Positions 23,740 to 33,199 of a stretch of DNA of 64,000 nucleotides are shown one piece after another. Source of the stretch: Xenopus tropicalis (Eukaryota > Chordata > Amphibia > Anura > Pipidae); NCBI RefSeq assembly GCF_000004195.4, contig NC_030679.2, positions 36,941,712-37,005,711 on the forward strand, in the 5' to 3' direction. The translations under genes were made by a program, and so were the position numbers. Each line of letters opens with the position of its first letter. Position 1 is the first letter of the stretch. Below the pieces are notes generated by a model. It was given only the letters and a program-made list of their open reading frames with translations, had not been told where the DNA came from and made no database searches.

Positions 23740-23930
23740 TTAAAGGAGAAGAAAATCAAAATCACAATGTTAGGCAAAGAAAGAAGAGGCAGGAAGAGGA
23801 TTGCTTTGTGGTGCTCACTGAAAATTACCCCAGGCTGGTGCAGTTTCAGGGTATCAATTACAATCATTGGGGGTGCCAAACATTTGGCACCCCCCCCCCC
23901 CCAGTGATTTAGACTTTCCTTCTCCTTTAA
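23740..23930. mobile_element. Short TTAA-flanked MITE
   Basis: Starts TTAAAGGAGAAGAAAATC and ends GACTTTCCTTCTCCTTTAA, with TTAA at each border. The C14 run at 23891-23904 sits near its right arm. Inserted in the LINE remnant. Confidence 0.75.
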
Positions 23931-24584
23931 TAGGGAGGCTGAATTATGCTTTATGCATAAAGTTAATGCCCCATTTTAGGAAAGACAGTACTTTATTTGC
24001 TTTAGTAGTCATGGACAAACCCTGCCTAGAGATGCACAGTCTATCTTCCCCAAAAATCACCAAATCTTTCTAAATAAAGGAGGCCCAACACACTTCCATT
24101 TTAGTGTATAACTAGTATTGATGTTACCTTTGCCCAAGTGCATAACCTTGCATTTATCAGCCTTGAAAGTAATTTGCCAGTGTGCTGCCCTAATTCTACT
24201 AGAAAATGTTAAACCTATTACCACCCTTTGTAATCTTTCAATCAGTTTCCTATTTTAATACAAATATTATATTTAAGATAAATACCTTTTGATTTATTCA
24301 GTAACCTTCTGTAAGGTATTGTATCAAATGCTTGAGGAAATGAAAGTAGATCACATCCACTGGAGGTAAGTAAATACTCATAGTATTGTGATTTGAAATG
24401 TATTCAAGAATATTATCCCTTACTACCCCCTCCAAAACCTTTCCTCCCACCAATGTCAAACTAACAGACACAATAGTATTCTAAGATTGGGATTAAATAC
24501 ACACCAGTCTCTTGGGCCATAAAGTATCCTGGAAAATAAAGTAAAGTGGTTTTCTAATATACTGTACATATGCAATCTAATGTA

Positions 24585-24805
24585 TTATCAAGATACCTAC
24601 TATTCAGAATGCCCCAAAATATGCAATTACATTTCCCATTGTTTCAAATAAAATAAACATGTAACATTTTGAATAGGTTTACCATTTCTCTCTGTAATAA
24701 ATAGCCATGTATAAATTTTTTTAGTGGCATGGTACTCCACATTACAAAAAAACCCTTATCTAGACAATGCAAGGCCCCCGGTATTCTGCATAACAGATCC
24801 CAAAT
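24585..24805. mobile_element. Worn 'tatgggacc'-type MITE copy
   Basis: ATACCTACTATTCAGAATGC on the left and GTATTCTGCATAACAGATCCC (start) on the right recall the family termini. Heavily diverged. Confidence 0.4.
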
Positions 24806-24887
24806 ATTTCAGACATGAAAGGTTACTAAAATATGACATTTTTCAAAACACTAAAAAATAAACATAAAATATATAGTTTAAAAAATA

Positions 24888-24893
24888 TTTATT
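24888..24893 (-). terminator. Candidate poly(A) signal of the cytokine gene
   Basis: AATAAA on the minus strand, about 750 bases after the stop codon at 25641. It is the only exact hexamer I found on this strand in the interval after the stop. This would give a 3' UTR of roughly 770 nt, if no further exon follows. Confidence 0.4.
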
Positions 24894-25092
24894 TTTCAAT
24901 ATGCAATAGATAGCAGCTGCTCAAATTTAAACCAAACATCTTAATACAAATACGAATACAATTATATAATAAATATGTAAACTGTTTTTGTAGGCCTTAC
25001 AACAGCCATTACTAAAATCAAACACAGTTTGAATTTTTCTTGACTTTCCAATAAAATATTGTAAAGGTGATCGGTACTCACTTTAAAAATAT

Positions 25093-25110
25093 ATAAATAA
25101 ATAAATATAT
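25093..25110 (-). promoter_or_regulatory. AU-rich element in the cytokine 3' UTR
   Basis: On the minus strand the sequence reads ATATTTATTTATTTAT, containing overlapping ATTTA pentamers and the TTATTTATT nonamer. Such elements bind mRNA-decay factors in cytokine transcripts. It sits about 540 nt downstream of the stop codon. Confidence 0.5.
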
Positions 25111-25640
25111 ATAAAAATGGTCAAATATGACTAGGAATACAGACATTACCTTAAAAGTTTGCAATAAATAATATAAATATAGATTTGTAAAAACATAAAA
25201 TACAAAACTGCAAATAAATATCTTCGTTCCGTATGAAGGATACAAAATAGGGTTTGGCTGATTTAGGTTTATAGTGGGTATGTAGATGATTATTCTCATA
25301 GGTTTGTGGGAAAACACATTTTTTTTCGAAGGGGCACTGTGTCTTAAGTGTGCCCTAAATTAATAACCCACACCAACAACCCAATGCTGAATAATATCTG
25401 CATACCCAATTATAAACATTTTTACGTTAAGATGATTTTTAAATAAAGTATGGTATATTATATCCCCTTTGTTTACATTTGGCATAGTGATTCACATATC
25501 TGGGGTACTTTTTTATGCAACCCCCCCACCCCTAAAAACATATTTGAAATATTTGACTCTAGTGCAATGATTTTGCCGTTCATCTGTTGCTGTAATATTG
25601 ATGTAGTTGTACAGAGATGCGGTTCTGCATCAATGCATGT

Positions 25641-25757
25641 TTACTTATTGGATTCCTGGCTGCAATCATCTTCATTATATCGTTTAAAGAAGCTTTTGAA
25701 CAACTTTTTAGTTTTCCAGGGGACCCATCCATTGAATTCACATTTGTCCTCTTTTAA
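25641..25757 (-). other. il4-like: Cytokine exon 4 (coding part)
   Basis: Acceptor TTATTCTCTTCCAG|TTAAAA. Thirty-eight codons then TAA at 25643-25641, residues 104-141. Contains the strongly basic final helix WKTKKLFKSFFKRY and two cysteines. Confidence 0.75.
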
Positions 25758-28700
25758 CTGGAAGAGAATAAAAATGAGATTTTAGAATACACTTTCCTGG
25801 TTTCATGAGCATTCTTGGCATTAAATGAACTAAACGAAAGTACTGTAGCTGCCATTTAAGATCTTAAATCAGATAGGGTCTGAATATCCAATTGCTGGCT
25901 CCTGTCTATGGTGTTGGGTAATGTATATAAAACTTTTATTGTACTATATGGTTTAAAGGCAGTTGTATTTTATTAATGACTGCGTGTGGAATATCCATGT
26001 ATTTCTCACAAATAAGGGCTTTCATTGGCTATTTGGAAGCCACGTGTGGACTGCTTGCCTGCAGGAGGCTCTGCTTGGAGTAAAACTGTGGGGCTCATTA
26101 ATAAACACAGGGCAAATTTGCACCTGGGCAGTTACCCATAGAAACCAATCAGTGATTGATTGTTTTCAGCCAGCTGAAAGGGGCACCTACATTGAGGCCA
26201 CTGGAAGTAACATCAAAGGGTGTGGTGAGCAACATGTTATCCCCAAGTCACTGGTTGGGGATCACTGCTATAGAGGTTTCCTCATTTTCCTTGAATTAAT
26301 GCTCTTTTAGCAATAATAAAGTTGGGCAAACTAGCCAACCTGCAGTAGTATGTATGTATAACTTTATTTATAAAGCGCCACAAGGGTACGCAGCGCTGTA
26401 CAATCTTGCAAAATACAAGATTACACACAGGGTGGACAAGTATTAAAATAAATAAATACAATAAATATATATAAATGCACAGGGAATAAGTGCCATGTGG
26501 TATGAGAAACAGTAGGAAGGAGGTCCCTGCCCCATAGAGCTTACAATCTAAGTGGTTGGGTAACATACAGGCACAAATTGGAAGGTAAGAGTGCACGAGG
26601 TATGGGCATTTGCCCTTAAGCGCAGAATCAGTAGTGATGCACAAGACTACAAACAAGTATCCACTACCCCACCTCAAAGTGCATTCTCTTAAGTTAAAGA
26701 ACCTCCGCTTGACAAATTTAAGTACAATAAATATCTATTCAGGGCCCATCTGTAATGCAATGCATAAAGAGGGCTTTTTTTTAAGGTACAGGAAAAATGG
26801 CAATAAGGGGGAGATGAACATTTGGCAATTTTATCTTCATTAACATAAAATCATTTTATATATCCTTAACAAAAAGCAAGCTCGAAAAAACCACAAATAT
26901 GTGATGCCATTAAGGTACATATACTATAAGACAAATGTAATAGCACTGTATTTTATTTGTAATAGAGGTATGGGGTCTATCATCCAGCAACCCGTTATCC
27001 AGAAAGCTCTGAATCAAGGGAACACCATCTCCCATAGACTCCATTTTAATCAACTAATTCTGCTTTTTAAAAATGATATCCTTTTTCTCTAAAATAATAA
27101 AGCAGTTTCTTGTATTTATAATTAATCGTTATTGGAGGCAAAACAATCCCACTGGGTTTAATTAATGTTTAAATGATTTGTTTAGGTAGACATAAAATAC
27201 AGTGATCCAAATCATGGAAGGACCCTGTATCTGGAAAACCAGATCCTGAACAGTCTGGATAAGAGAACAATCTGGATAAGAGGTCCTATACCTGTATTAC
27301 AGTAGCCGGATTATATACGTAAGTGAACAGCATTAGATTTTAAAGTGGACATGCTCAGTAATCCACATTGTTTGGACCTGACCACCATCAATCAGTTCTC
27401 ACAGATCCAGTTATACAGCAATACAAAGCATATAACTATCAGTATTATTCATCCTATCCAAAGTGAAAGGACTGCACGTGTAACCAGCTTTATACATAAC
27501 TTTTGCATATTTGACCCACAGCATGCAATGGAAGCACATGTTGTTGTTAAGAATTCCAAGCCTGTGGATATTGAAAACAGCTTTCTGCTCTGTATGAAAT
27601 GGCATAAATATGCTGCCAAGATTATCTCATGCCTCTCTGATTCACTGTTTGCTTAGGAAAAACTCCATTTCATGACTAAACTTCAAATAAATGGAGCTTA
27701 AGGGGCTGTATATAAAACACAAGCAATGTGATTCTGACTTAGCTGAGCTGCGGCCTCTATCAAAGCCCAGATACTTGCCACAAAATGCCTGACAGCTTTG
27801 TGCTCCTAAGGCCACAAAGGCCCGGGCCTAGAGAAGCACAAACTTAGGGGTGGCATGCCATGCGGGGGAAGGGGGGGGCGGGTTAGGGAGGTGCAGAATG
27901 GGGATGGATCAGTATATTATACTGATCTATCAATTCCGGTTAAATGGGTAACTTAGGTGCCTATTACCAAGGTTTGTAGCCAGGAAGCATTGGAATGCAC
28001 CAGACATCCCCACTGTAATGCCATTGTACATTGTAAAGGAACTATGTAAACACAGGGGTTGCCATACATTGCTGCTTTTCAAGACAATATTTTTTTTTTT
28101 GAAGTGTCTGAAGTTGACTTCAATAGGATAAAATAGTTCTGATCTGGTGTAAAAAATTACCATATTTTGAGCTAGTCAAGCATTAAAAATATTCAGAATT
28201 ATGCCTAAATATAAATTTTTTTACTGAATTGGATTTAGTGATAGTGCTAGCATTGCTGCTAACTAGAGCCGTGCCCTAATACAACACTCATGAGAATGGT
28301 GATAAGCTGTGAAAAGCATTCTGACCAACTGAAATCTTCTTTATTAACCATGACAATTCATTAGGGCAAAATACAGAACTGTTGTTCAATATTTTATTAA
28401 TCTCTCCTCGAATGTCTCCAAGCAATTAATGCAAACGAACAATCTCCATGATGTCAAATTGTTGGTCCCCATTTGGAAGTTTCTAATTGGGTGTTATGGG
28501 AAACTGTAATTGCCCAGTATTAGTAAATGAACCCCACTGTCTTAAATGTCCCCCTGATAAAATATACAGAAGAGCAAATGCCCCTGAACTAGAAGCCTTA
28601 GCCTAGGCTCCTCTATCCAAACTTGCCCAGTATTAGTAAACGAACCCCACTTTTAAATGTCCCCCTGATAAAATATACAGAACAACAAATGCACCTGGAT

Positions 28701-30340
28701 CTGCACCCTCATCCTAGGCTTCTCTATCCAAACTTGCCCAGTATTAATGCAGCTTTAATCTAAGAAGGGGGCAGGGGAACCCAAGATTAAGGATAGGCAA
28801 AGTAGAACAATCCTGTTGTTGTGGGACTACATGTCCAGCACCACAGTCAACACCATTTGCTGCCAACTCTAAAGCACACACTCAGCATCAGAGCCGCCCT
28901 TAGTGAGTAGCCAATAGGGGGGAAGCTGCCCCCAGTCCACACTGATTGTAGAAGTATTTGCTTAGCGACAGCTTCATTAATATGGAACTCTGCGCTGCAT
29001 AACTTGCCCTGGGCTCCTCAACCTCTTAGGACTACCCTATTCAACATTTACAAATATATGATTGCATACAAAAACTGTAACGCTAATAACATAAATATAG
29101 AACTGAGCTGTTACAAAACGATACAGTAAAAGAAACTGAAAACATACCGGGTCTGAGATAGTTTTGCGAATTAGAGCATCCAATGTTGCCAGCATTTTTT
29201 TAACCTGGGTGCTGCTTGGATCCCCAGTCTCTTTTAAATACTCCCGAGTAAGTTTCAGCTGGGCTCTCGCACATTGACACTATGCACAAAAAAGAATAAA
29301 AATTGAAACAGGCGCTTCATCAGCATGATCAGTATTGCCATAAACTTTCCCCCAAGCAAGGGGCACAGATCGTTCTCCCCGGCCAGCCAAAAGGAACTGT
29401 TGATTCACTGGCTCATTGTGTTGCTTAAGCGCTTCAACTGTACAGTATTTCCTCTTTTGATTTCACACAGAGGAACTGGAAGAGATTAAACTCTCTTAAA
29501 AAGAAAGCTCCCAGCTCGCAACACTTTTCTACAATAAAGAATTATTTTTTTTCATTTCTGTGGATTTCAGTGGCGTTTTAGGAAATATATGGAAGGCAGC
29601 CACCTAACTCTATAGTGTTCTATTTTGAGAACAGCAAAAATAAAATAAAATCTATTTGATAAATAGATAGACAGAAGACAAATAACATTTTTTTGCTGGG
29701 GGTTAACATTTGCATTTGTGCATTATATTACACCACACTTGCTTTAATGTAAAGCCTTTCTTGAAAACTAGTATTGGCCCACTACATGCAGCCAGTTAAG
29801 CTGCAACTCCCAGTGTGCAATGCAAGGCTTTTGGAAGGATGCTGGGAGTTGAAGCAGCTAGGAAAGCAGATACCCCTTTGTAAGCAAAAACTATGCACAT
29901 AACAAACAAATTCAGGCACAATAGTAAACATCTATATCAGGATACATAATACAGATATTGTCTTACCACTACAACAGATTTAGAGCTTTTCATCAACATG
30001 ATCGTTGCAAGTGAATCCTGGGAAGTGAGAGAGAAAACTTTTTTTAATTAAAATGAGACTAGCATGTTAGAGAACGTTCTGCAGAGGCAAAGGCAAGCCA
30101 ATGAGGATGATTCAGTTAGCTGAACTCTGTCCAATACAAACAAATGCCAGTACATTCTTTAGAAATACTTGAAGATCTCAGCCAATAGGAAGAGACAATA
30201 AGACGTTAACTTACATTTTTGGGCGCAGATAGAAACGGATAGAAATCCTTTTCAAACTCTTCTATTTCCTTCATGGTTTGTGTCAAACACATCGTAGAGG
30301 CACAGAAAAATGTGCAGAGCAGCACACAAAGAATCTGCAT
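25641..30340 (-). CDS. il4-like: IL-4/IL-13-like secreted cytokine, four exons
   Basis: Coding exons are 30340-30215 (126 nt), 30017-29967 (51 nt), 29279-29148 (132 nt) and 25757-25641 (117 nt with stop). Every intron is GT...AG and phase 0 (197, 687 and 3390 bp). The product is 141 residues. Residues 1-18 (MQILCVLLCTFFCASTMC) form a signal peptide, and residues 22-36 (TMKEIEEFEKDFYPF) look like helix A. Exon 3 opens with CQCARAQLKLTREYL, resembling the FCRAATVLRQFY stretch of mammalian IL-4. Exon 4 has KTKKLFKSFFKRY then a late Cys (135), like the C-terminal helix and last Cys of IL-4. Mature cysteines are at 60, 62, 109 and 135. One N-glycosylation sequon (N42-D-S) spans the exon 1/2 join. 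Four phase-0 exons with a tiny exon 2 (17 codons; 16 in human IL-4, 18 in IL-13) is the family gene plan. IL-5 is an alternative, since its exon 3 is also about 43 codons. Th2-type cytokine acting through type I receptors is inferred from the family. Confidence 0.72.
25990..26268. mobile_element. hAT-like MITE fragment in intron 3 / 3' flank
   Basis: The right end AAGTCACTGGTTGGGGATCA followed by CTG matches the family at 35446-35748 and 46827-47090. The left end is missing, and a foreign block (TGGGGCTCATTAATAAACAC...) interrupts it near 26089. Confidence 0.55.
26345..26600. repeat. Second copy of the 'TTTATTTATAAAGCGC' dispersed repeat
   Basis: Contains TTTATTTATAAAGCGCCAC, ACGCAGCGCTGTACAATC and GGTCCCTGCCCCATAGAGC in the same order as the copy at 20325. 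Lies in cytokine intron 3. Confidence 0.7.
26964..27296. mobile_element. MITE of the 'tatgggacc' family in intron 3
   Basis: Starts GAGGTATGGGGTCTATCATC and ends AGAGGTCCTATACCTGTA. The interior retains the poly-A-rich AAAATAATAAAGCAG block. Confidence 0.75.
28511..28746. repeat. Two tandem ~117-bp units in intron 3
   Basis: TTGCCCAGTATTAGTAAA(T/C)GAACCCCAC recurs at 28511 and 28624, and the first bases recur at 28734. Each unit contains CCCCCTGATAAAATATACAGAA and CTATCCAAACTTGCCC. Units differ by several substitutions and a short deletion. Confidence 0.8.
29148..29279 (-). other. il4-like: Cytokine exon 3
   Basis: Acceptor TTTTTTGTGCATAG|TGTCAA, donor GACCCG|GTATGT. Forty-four codons, residues 60-103, open throughout. 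Starts with the CQC pair and carries two amphipathic helices (AQLKLTREYLKE and QVKKMLATLDALIRKT). Confidence 0.75.
29967..30017 (-). other. il4-like: Cytokine exon 2
   Basis: Acceptor CACTTCCCAG|GATTC, donor GTAGTG|GTAAGA. Seventeen codons, residues 43-59. Too short to appear as an open frame alone; placed by splice sites and phase. Confidence 0.72.
30215..30340 (-). other. il4-like: Cytokine exon 1 (coding part)
   Basis: ATG at 30340 is the first ATG after the TATA box and opens directly into a hydrophobic signal peptide. The donor is AAAAAT|GTAAGT. It encodes residues 1-42. Confidence 0.75.
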
Positions 30341-30399
30341 TTTAGACTTTTAAGATGCTTCACCCTGGAATCCAACATTTCTGATATCTTTAGTTCTTG

Positions 30400-30407
30400 T
30401 TTATATA
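30400..30407 (-). promoter_or_regulatory. il4-like: TATA box of the cytokine gene
   Basis: TATATAAA on the minus strand, 60 bases upstream of the ATG, predicting a start site near 30372 and a 5' UTR of about 30 nt. Confidence 0.65.
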
Positions 30408-30433
30408 CAGACTTTTAGTTACCTGTGGGTGTT

Positions 30434-30474
30434 GGAAATGCTCAATCACAGGAAAATGTATACCGTGTGGTGGG
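30434..30474 (-). promoter_or_regulatory. il4-like: NFAT-type P-like element and RUNX-like site
   Basis: On the minus strand ATTTTCCTGTGATTG (30457-30443) matches the form of the mammalian IL-4 P elements (ATTTTCC followed by a TG-containing AP-1-like half). A second NFAT core (TTTCC, 30438-30434) and a RUNX-like ACCACAC (about 30465-30472) flank it. They lie 30-70 bp upstream of the TATA box. T-cell-inducible control is inferred from these words. Confidence 0.5.
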
Positions 30475-30479
30475 AGGGA

Positions 30480-31530
30480 CATGTGGTACAAGTAAAAATT
30501 CCCCGTTTACTTGAATCCTGCAATAAGGATTTATAGTGTAATGCTTCCACTATTGGTGCTTTGGAGGAACAGCAGCGTAAGAAAAAGAAAGCAAAACAGG
30601 TACAGCCCAAAATTCCTTGCTTAAGTAAGTTTATTCATTTTCACAAAACACCCAACATCTGTGATTTTAATCATCACTTCGACTGACCTAGATTTGGTTT
30701 TACACGATTTCATAACGCTTTGCTTCACATTTCTACTGATATTTAGCCTGTCATTATAACAAATGATTTTAGTGCAAAGCATCCGCATACAGAGGGCAGC
30801 TCTGCTAATAACTTGGGGGTTTCCTCAGTCAGTAGAGTTTGCTGCAGTTTACCAGAGGGTTATTTCACACATCTTTATTGAGGCTACACTTTTATTGATA
30901 CTTTAATTACTTATTTTTCTGTTCTATTCAAGTTCCAGCCTCTCCTTCACACCACTGCCTGGTTGCTATGGTAATTTGAACCCTAGAAACCAGATAGCTG
31001 CTGAACTGAAGAGCTTCTGAACAAAATGCTAAATGATTAAAAAAAAACACTAATAAAAGATGAAGACCAACTGCAAATTGTCTCAGAATATCTGAGTGTC
31101 TACTTCATACTAAATGTTAATTTTAAATTCTTTAAATATGCCTCTAAAAATCCTATACAGGTCAACTGAAAGCAGTGATATTTTAATGTATTATTTATAT
31201 ATATAGAATATTATAGAATGTTATAGTTTTCTTCACATCTGATTCTGACCTAAAGAAGTCTATAGAGTGTGTTCCAAGGTATCACAGTTTATCTTGAAGA
31301 GAGTGATAAATATGCTAGTGCGGCTATTACAGTCCATGTCTGCAGCATTTATAGTAAAGCTGTTTGCCGAGGGGTTTATAAGAAGTGTTATACGCTGTTG
31401 TTTTTCCTTCATGGTACATTAGGGACATAATCCAGACTGTATAAATAATCATTTATGGGCCAGGTTGGTAAATGGACAGAAGTCATTCTAAAAAGTATAA
31501 AAATATATATAAATAAATAAATAAATATAC
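30480..31530. other. Upstream flank of the cytokine gene, nothing further recognised
   Basis: AT-rich single-copy sequence with no coding signal or repeat ends found. It could contain enhancers but no clear cluster was seen. Confidence 0.35.
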
Positions 31531-31534
31531 AGGT

Positions 31535-32057
31535 ACAGGTATGGGACCCCTTATCCAGAAAAGCACAAAAGAGACCACCCTAGCACTCCAAAATACTTTT
31601 GCCCGGTGCTCACTGCTAGGGGGATCGGCACCCACCCAGAAAACCAATTGTAGAAACAAAAAGCAGAATGGCACTCAGAGCTGCAAATAAGGGAATAAAC
31701 CCTTTAAAAAGTTCATTGCGGTGATGCAAAGTTTCGGGGCAAAGTGACCCCTTTCTCAAGCATACCCCTTATCCAGAAACCCATTATCCAGAAAGTTCCG
31801 AATTACGGAAAGGCCATCTCCCATAGACTCCATTTTAATTAAAAGAATTCACATTTTCAAAAATGATTTCCTTTTTCTCTGTAATAATAAAACAGTACCT
31901 TGTACTTGATCCCCGCTAAGGCAAAACATTGGGTTTAATTACTGTTTAAATAATGTGTTTAAAAAGCTTAAGGTATGAAGATCCAAATTATGGAAAGATC
32001 CCTTATCCAGAAAACCCCAGGTCCCGGGCATTCTGGATAATGGGTCCCCTACCTGTA
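31535..32057. mobile_element. 'tatgggacc' MITE interrupted by a Penelope-like tail
   Basis: Left end ACAGGTATGGGACCCC at 31535, right end GGGTCCCCTACCTGTA at 32057. The copy is split by a 202-bp insertion at 31562-31763 flanked by a 16-bp duplication. Confidence 0.75.
31562..31763 (-). mobile_element. 5'-truncated Penelope-like element tail with hammerhead-like motif
   Basis: Flanked by the 16-bp target duplication ACCCCTTATCCAGAAA (31546-31561 and 31764-31779). On the minus strand it opens with CTTGAGAAAGGGGTCACTTT, then GCCCCGAAACTTTGC: a GGGG/CCCC stem next to a GAAAC core, like the reduced hammerhead motif of Penelope-like elements. It then runs ...AACTTTTTAAAGGG...CTGAGTGCCATTCTGC, similar in kind to the tail at 56240-56350. 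Confidence 0.55.
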
Positions 32058-32059
32058 TA

Positions 32060-32720
32060 GGATCTATTAACCAGAATTCTTGGGACCTGAGATTTTTAGG
32101 ATAGGGTATTTTTCCATACTTTGGATCTCCATACATGTAGAAGATATATCACTTTTTGTATTTTTTTCCCGCAATTTAAGTTTTTTTAATTAAAAATCTG
32201 ATTAAAAATATGAATAATGATTAAAAAATGTGTAAACTGCAAATGAAAAAACTCAGCAAAAAAAACTCGGCATCTAAAAGCGTGCAAGGTTATGTAGAAG
32301 TCAATGGGAGCAGTCCAATTTAAATTTTTACTATTTAGTCAATTGGAGCTCGCGACCAAAAACTATATGAAGATTCCAAATTTGAGGTTCTTAAGTTTTT
32401 TTCAACAGTTTTATTTGATCACTTTTGGGTTGTTTTTTTATAAATAATGTAGCATTCGTTTTTTTTAATAGATGGTAATTTAAGTAGAAAAAAATAAAAA
32501 AATTACACAAATACAAATTTTGATTAATTAGTTTCCACATCTTGTAAAAATCATTTAAACATGAAATAAACCCAGTAGGACTGTTTTGCCACCAATAGGG
32601 ATTTATGCAGCTTAGTTACCATCAGGTACAAGGTACTGTTTTATTATTACAGAGAAAAGGGAAATCATTTTCAAATATTAGAATTATTTTCATAAAAAGG
32701 ACTCTATGGGGGGCCATTTA
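32060..32720. mobile_element. Further broken copy of the 'tatgggacc' family
   Basis: Fragments at 32060-32140 (AGGATCTATTAACCAGAATTC) and 32540-32715 (AAACCCAGTAGGACTG, AAGGACTCTATGGGGGGCC) belong to one split copy; AT-rich sequence lies between. Confidence 0.5.
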
Positions 32721-32974
32721 CCAATCCTCTGATATATTTTTTCCAATTCAGATTTTTAGAGCTAAAAGTCACAGGAAAAAAAAGTTGAGACTTAAAAATC
32801 CAAATCTGGCAATTTGTCAGCTAAAACTTGCTGAAATTCGATGGCAGATATCTAGTCATGAGCAAAAATTTTTTTCGCCAGGCATGATTTCACAGCGAAT
32901 TTACGCATTTCACCATCGGCAAAAATTAGGCGTGAAAAAATTCAGCGCACTTAAAAAATGCACTGTGTCGCATC

Positions 32975-33196
32975 ATAATGGGCACAGTCATGTCAAAAAT
33001 AGGCGCCGGCGCATGCGCAGTAGAGTAAAAAGCCGTGAAGAAGGAAGAGGAAACGCTCGCTGCTACCCCGGGCTGGTGCGGTTTTCTCCTAACAGGGGCA
33101 CCATCCCCAGGTACAATGTAAGCGATTAAAGTCACTTGGGGGTGCCTAACATTTTGGCACCCCCAAGTGACTAAGCCTTTCCTACTCCTTTAACAA
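32975..33196. mobile_element. Right half of a TTAA MITE
   Basis: The end GTGACTAAGCCTTTCCTACTCCTTTAA matches (start shown by GTGACTAAGCC) the arms of the AAAGGAGAAGGAAAG family. A local hairpin around AGTCACTTGGGGGTGCC and its inverse lies at 33132-33175. The left terminus is missing. Confidence 0.5.
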
Positions 33197-33199
33197 AAC

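Larger units (their letters stand above)
22790..24560 (-). pseudogene. Decayed CR1/L2-like LINE (minus strand), split by MITEs
   Basis: Minus-strand fragments appear in the right order. Near 24330, VDVIYFHFLKHLIQYL corresponds to the VDVIYLDFxKAFDxVPH block of LINE reverse transcriptases. Near 24150, HWQITFKADKCKVMHLGKG corresponds to the W-x-xxF-xxDKC-xVxHxG block. At 23280-23400, FKLRSVRLWNVLLANVMTDS corresponds to the C-terminal R-xVRLWNxLPxxVV block. Frames are interrupted by stops and by MITEs at 23740-23930 and 22937-23264. Confidence 0.65.

Noticed and set aside
25641..30340. Identification of the cytokine as interferon-gamma or IL-2/IL-21
   Set aside because: Exon 2 of 51 nt and exon 3 of 132 nt, with the CRA-x-L start and basic last helix, fit the IL-4/IL-13/IL-5 plan better. 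Interferon-gamma has longer second and third exons, and the IL-2/IL-21 cysteine pattern does not match.
32605..33129. 174-residue plus-strand frame
   Set aside because: It crosses the ends of two different MITEs and has no domain.
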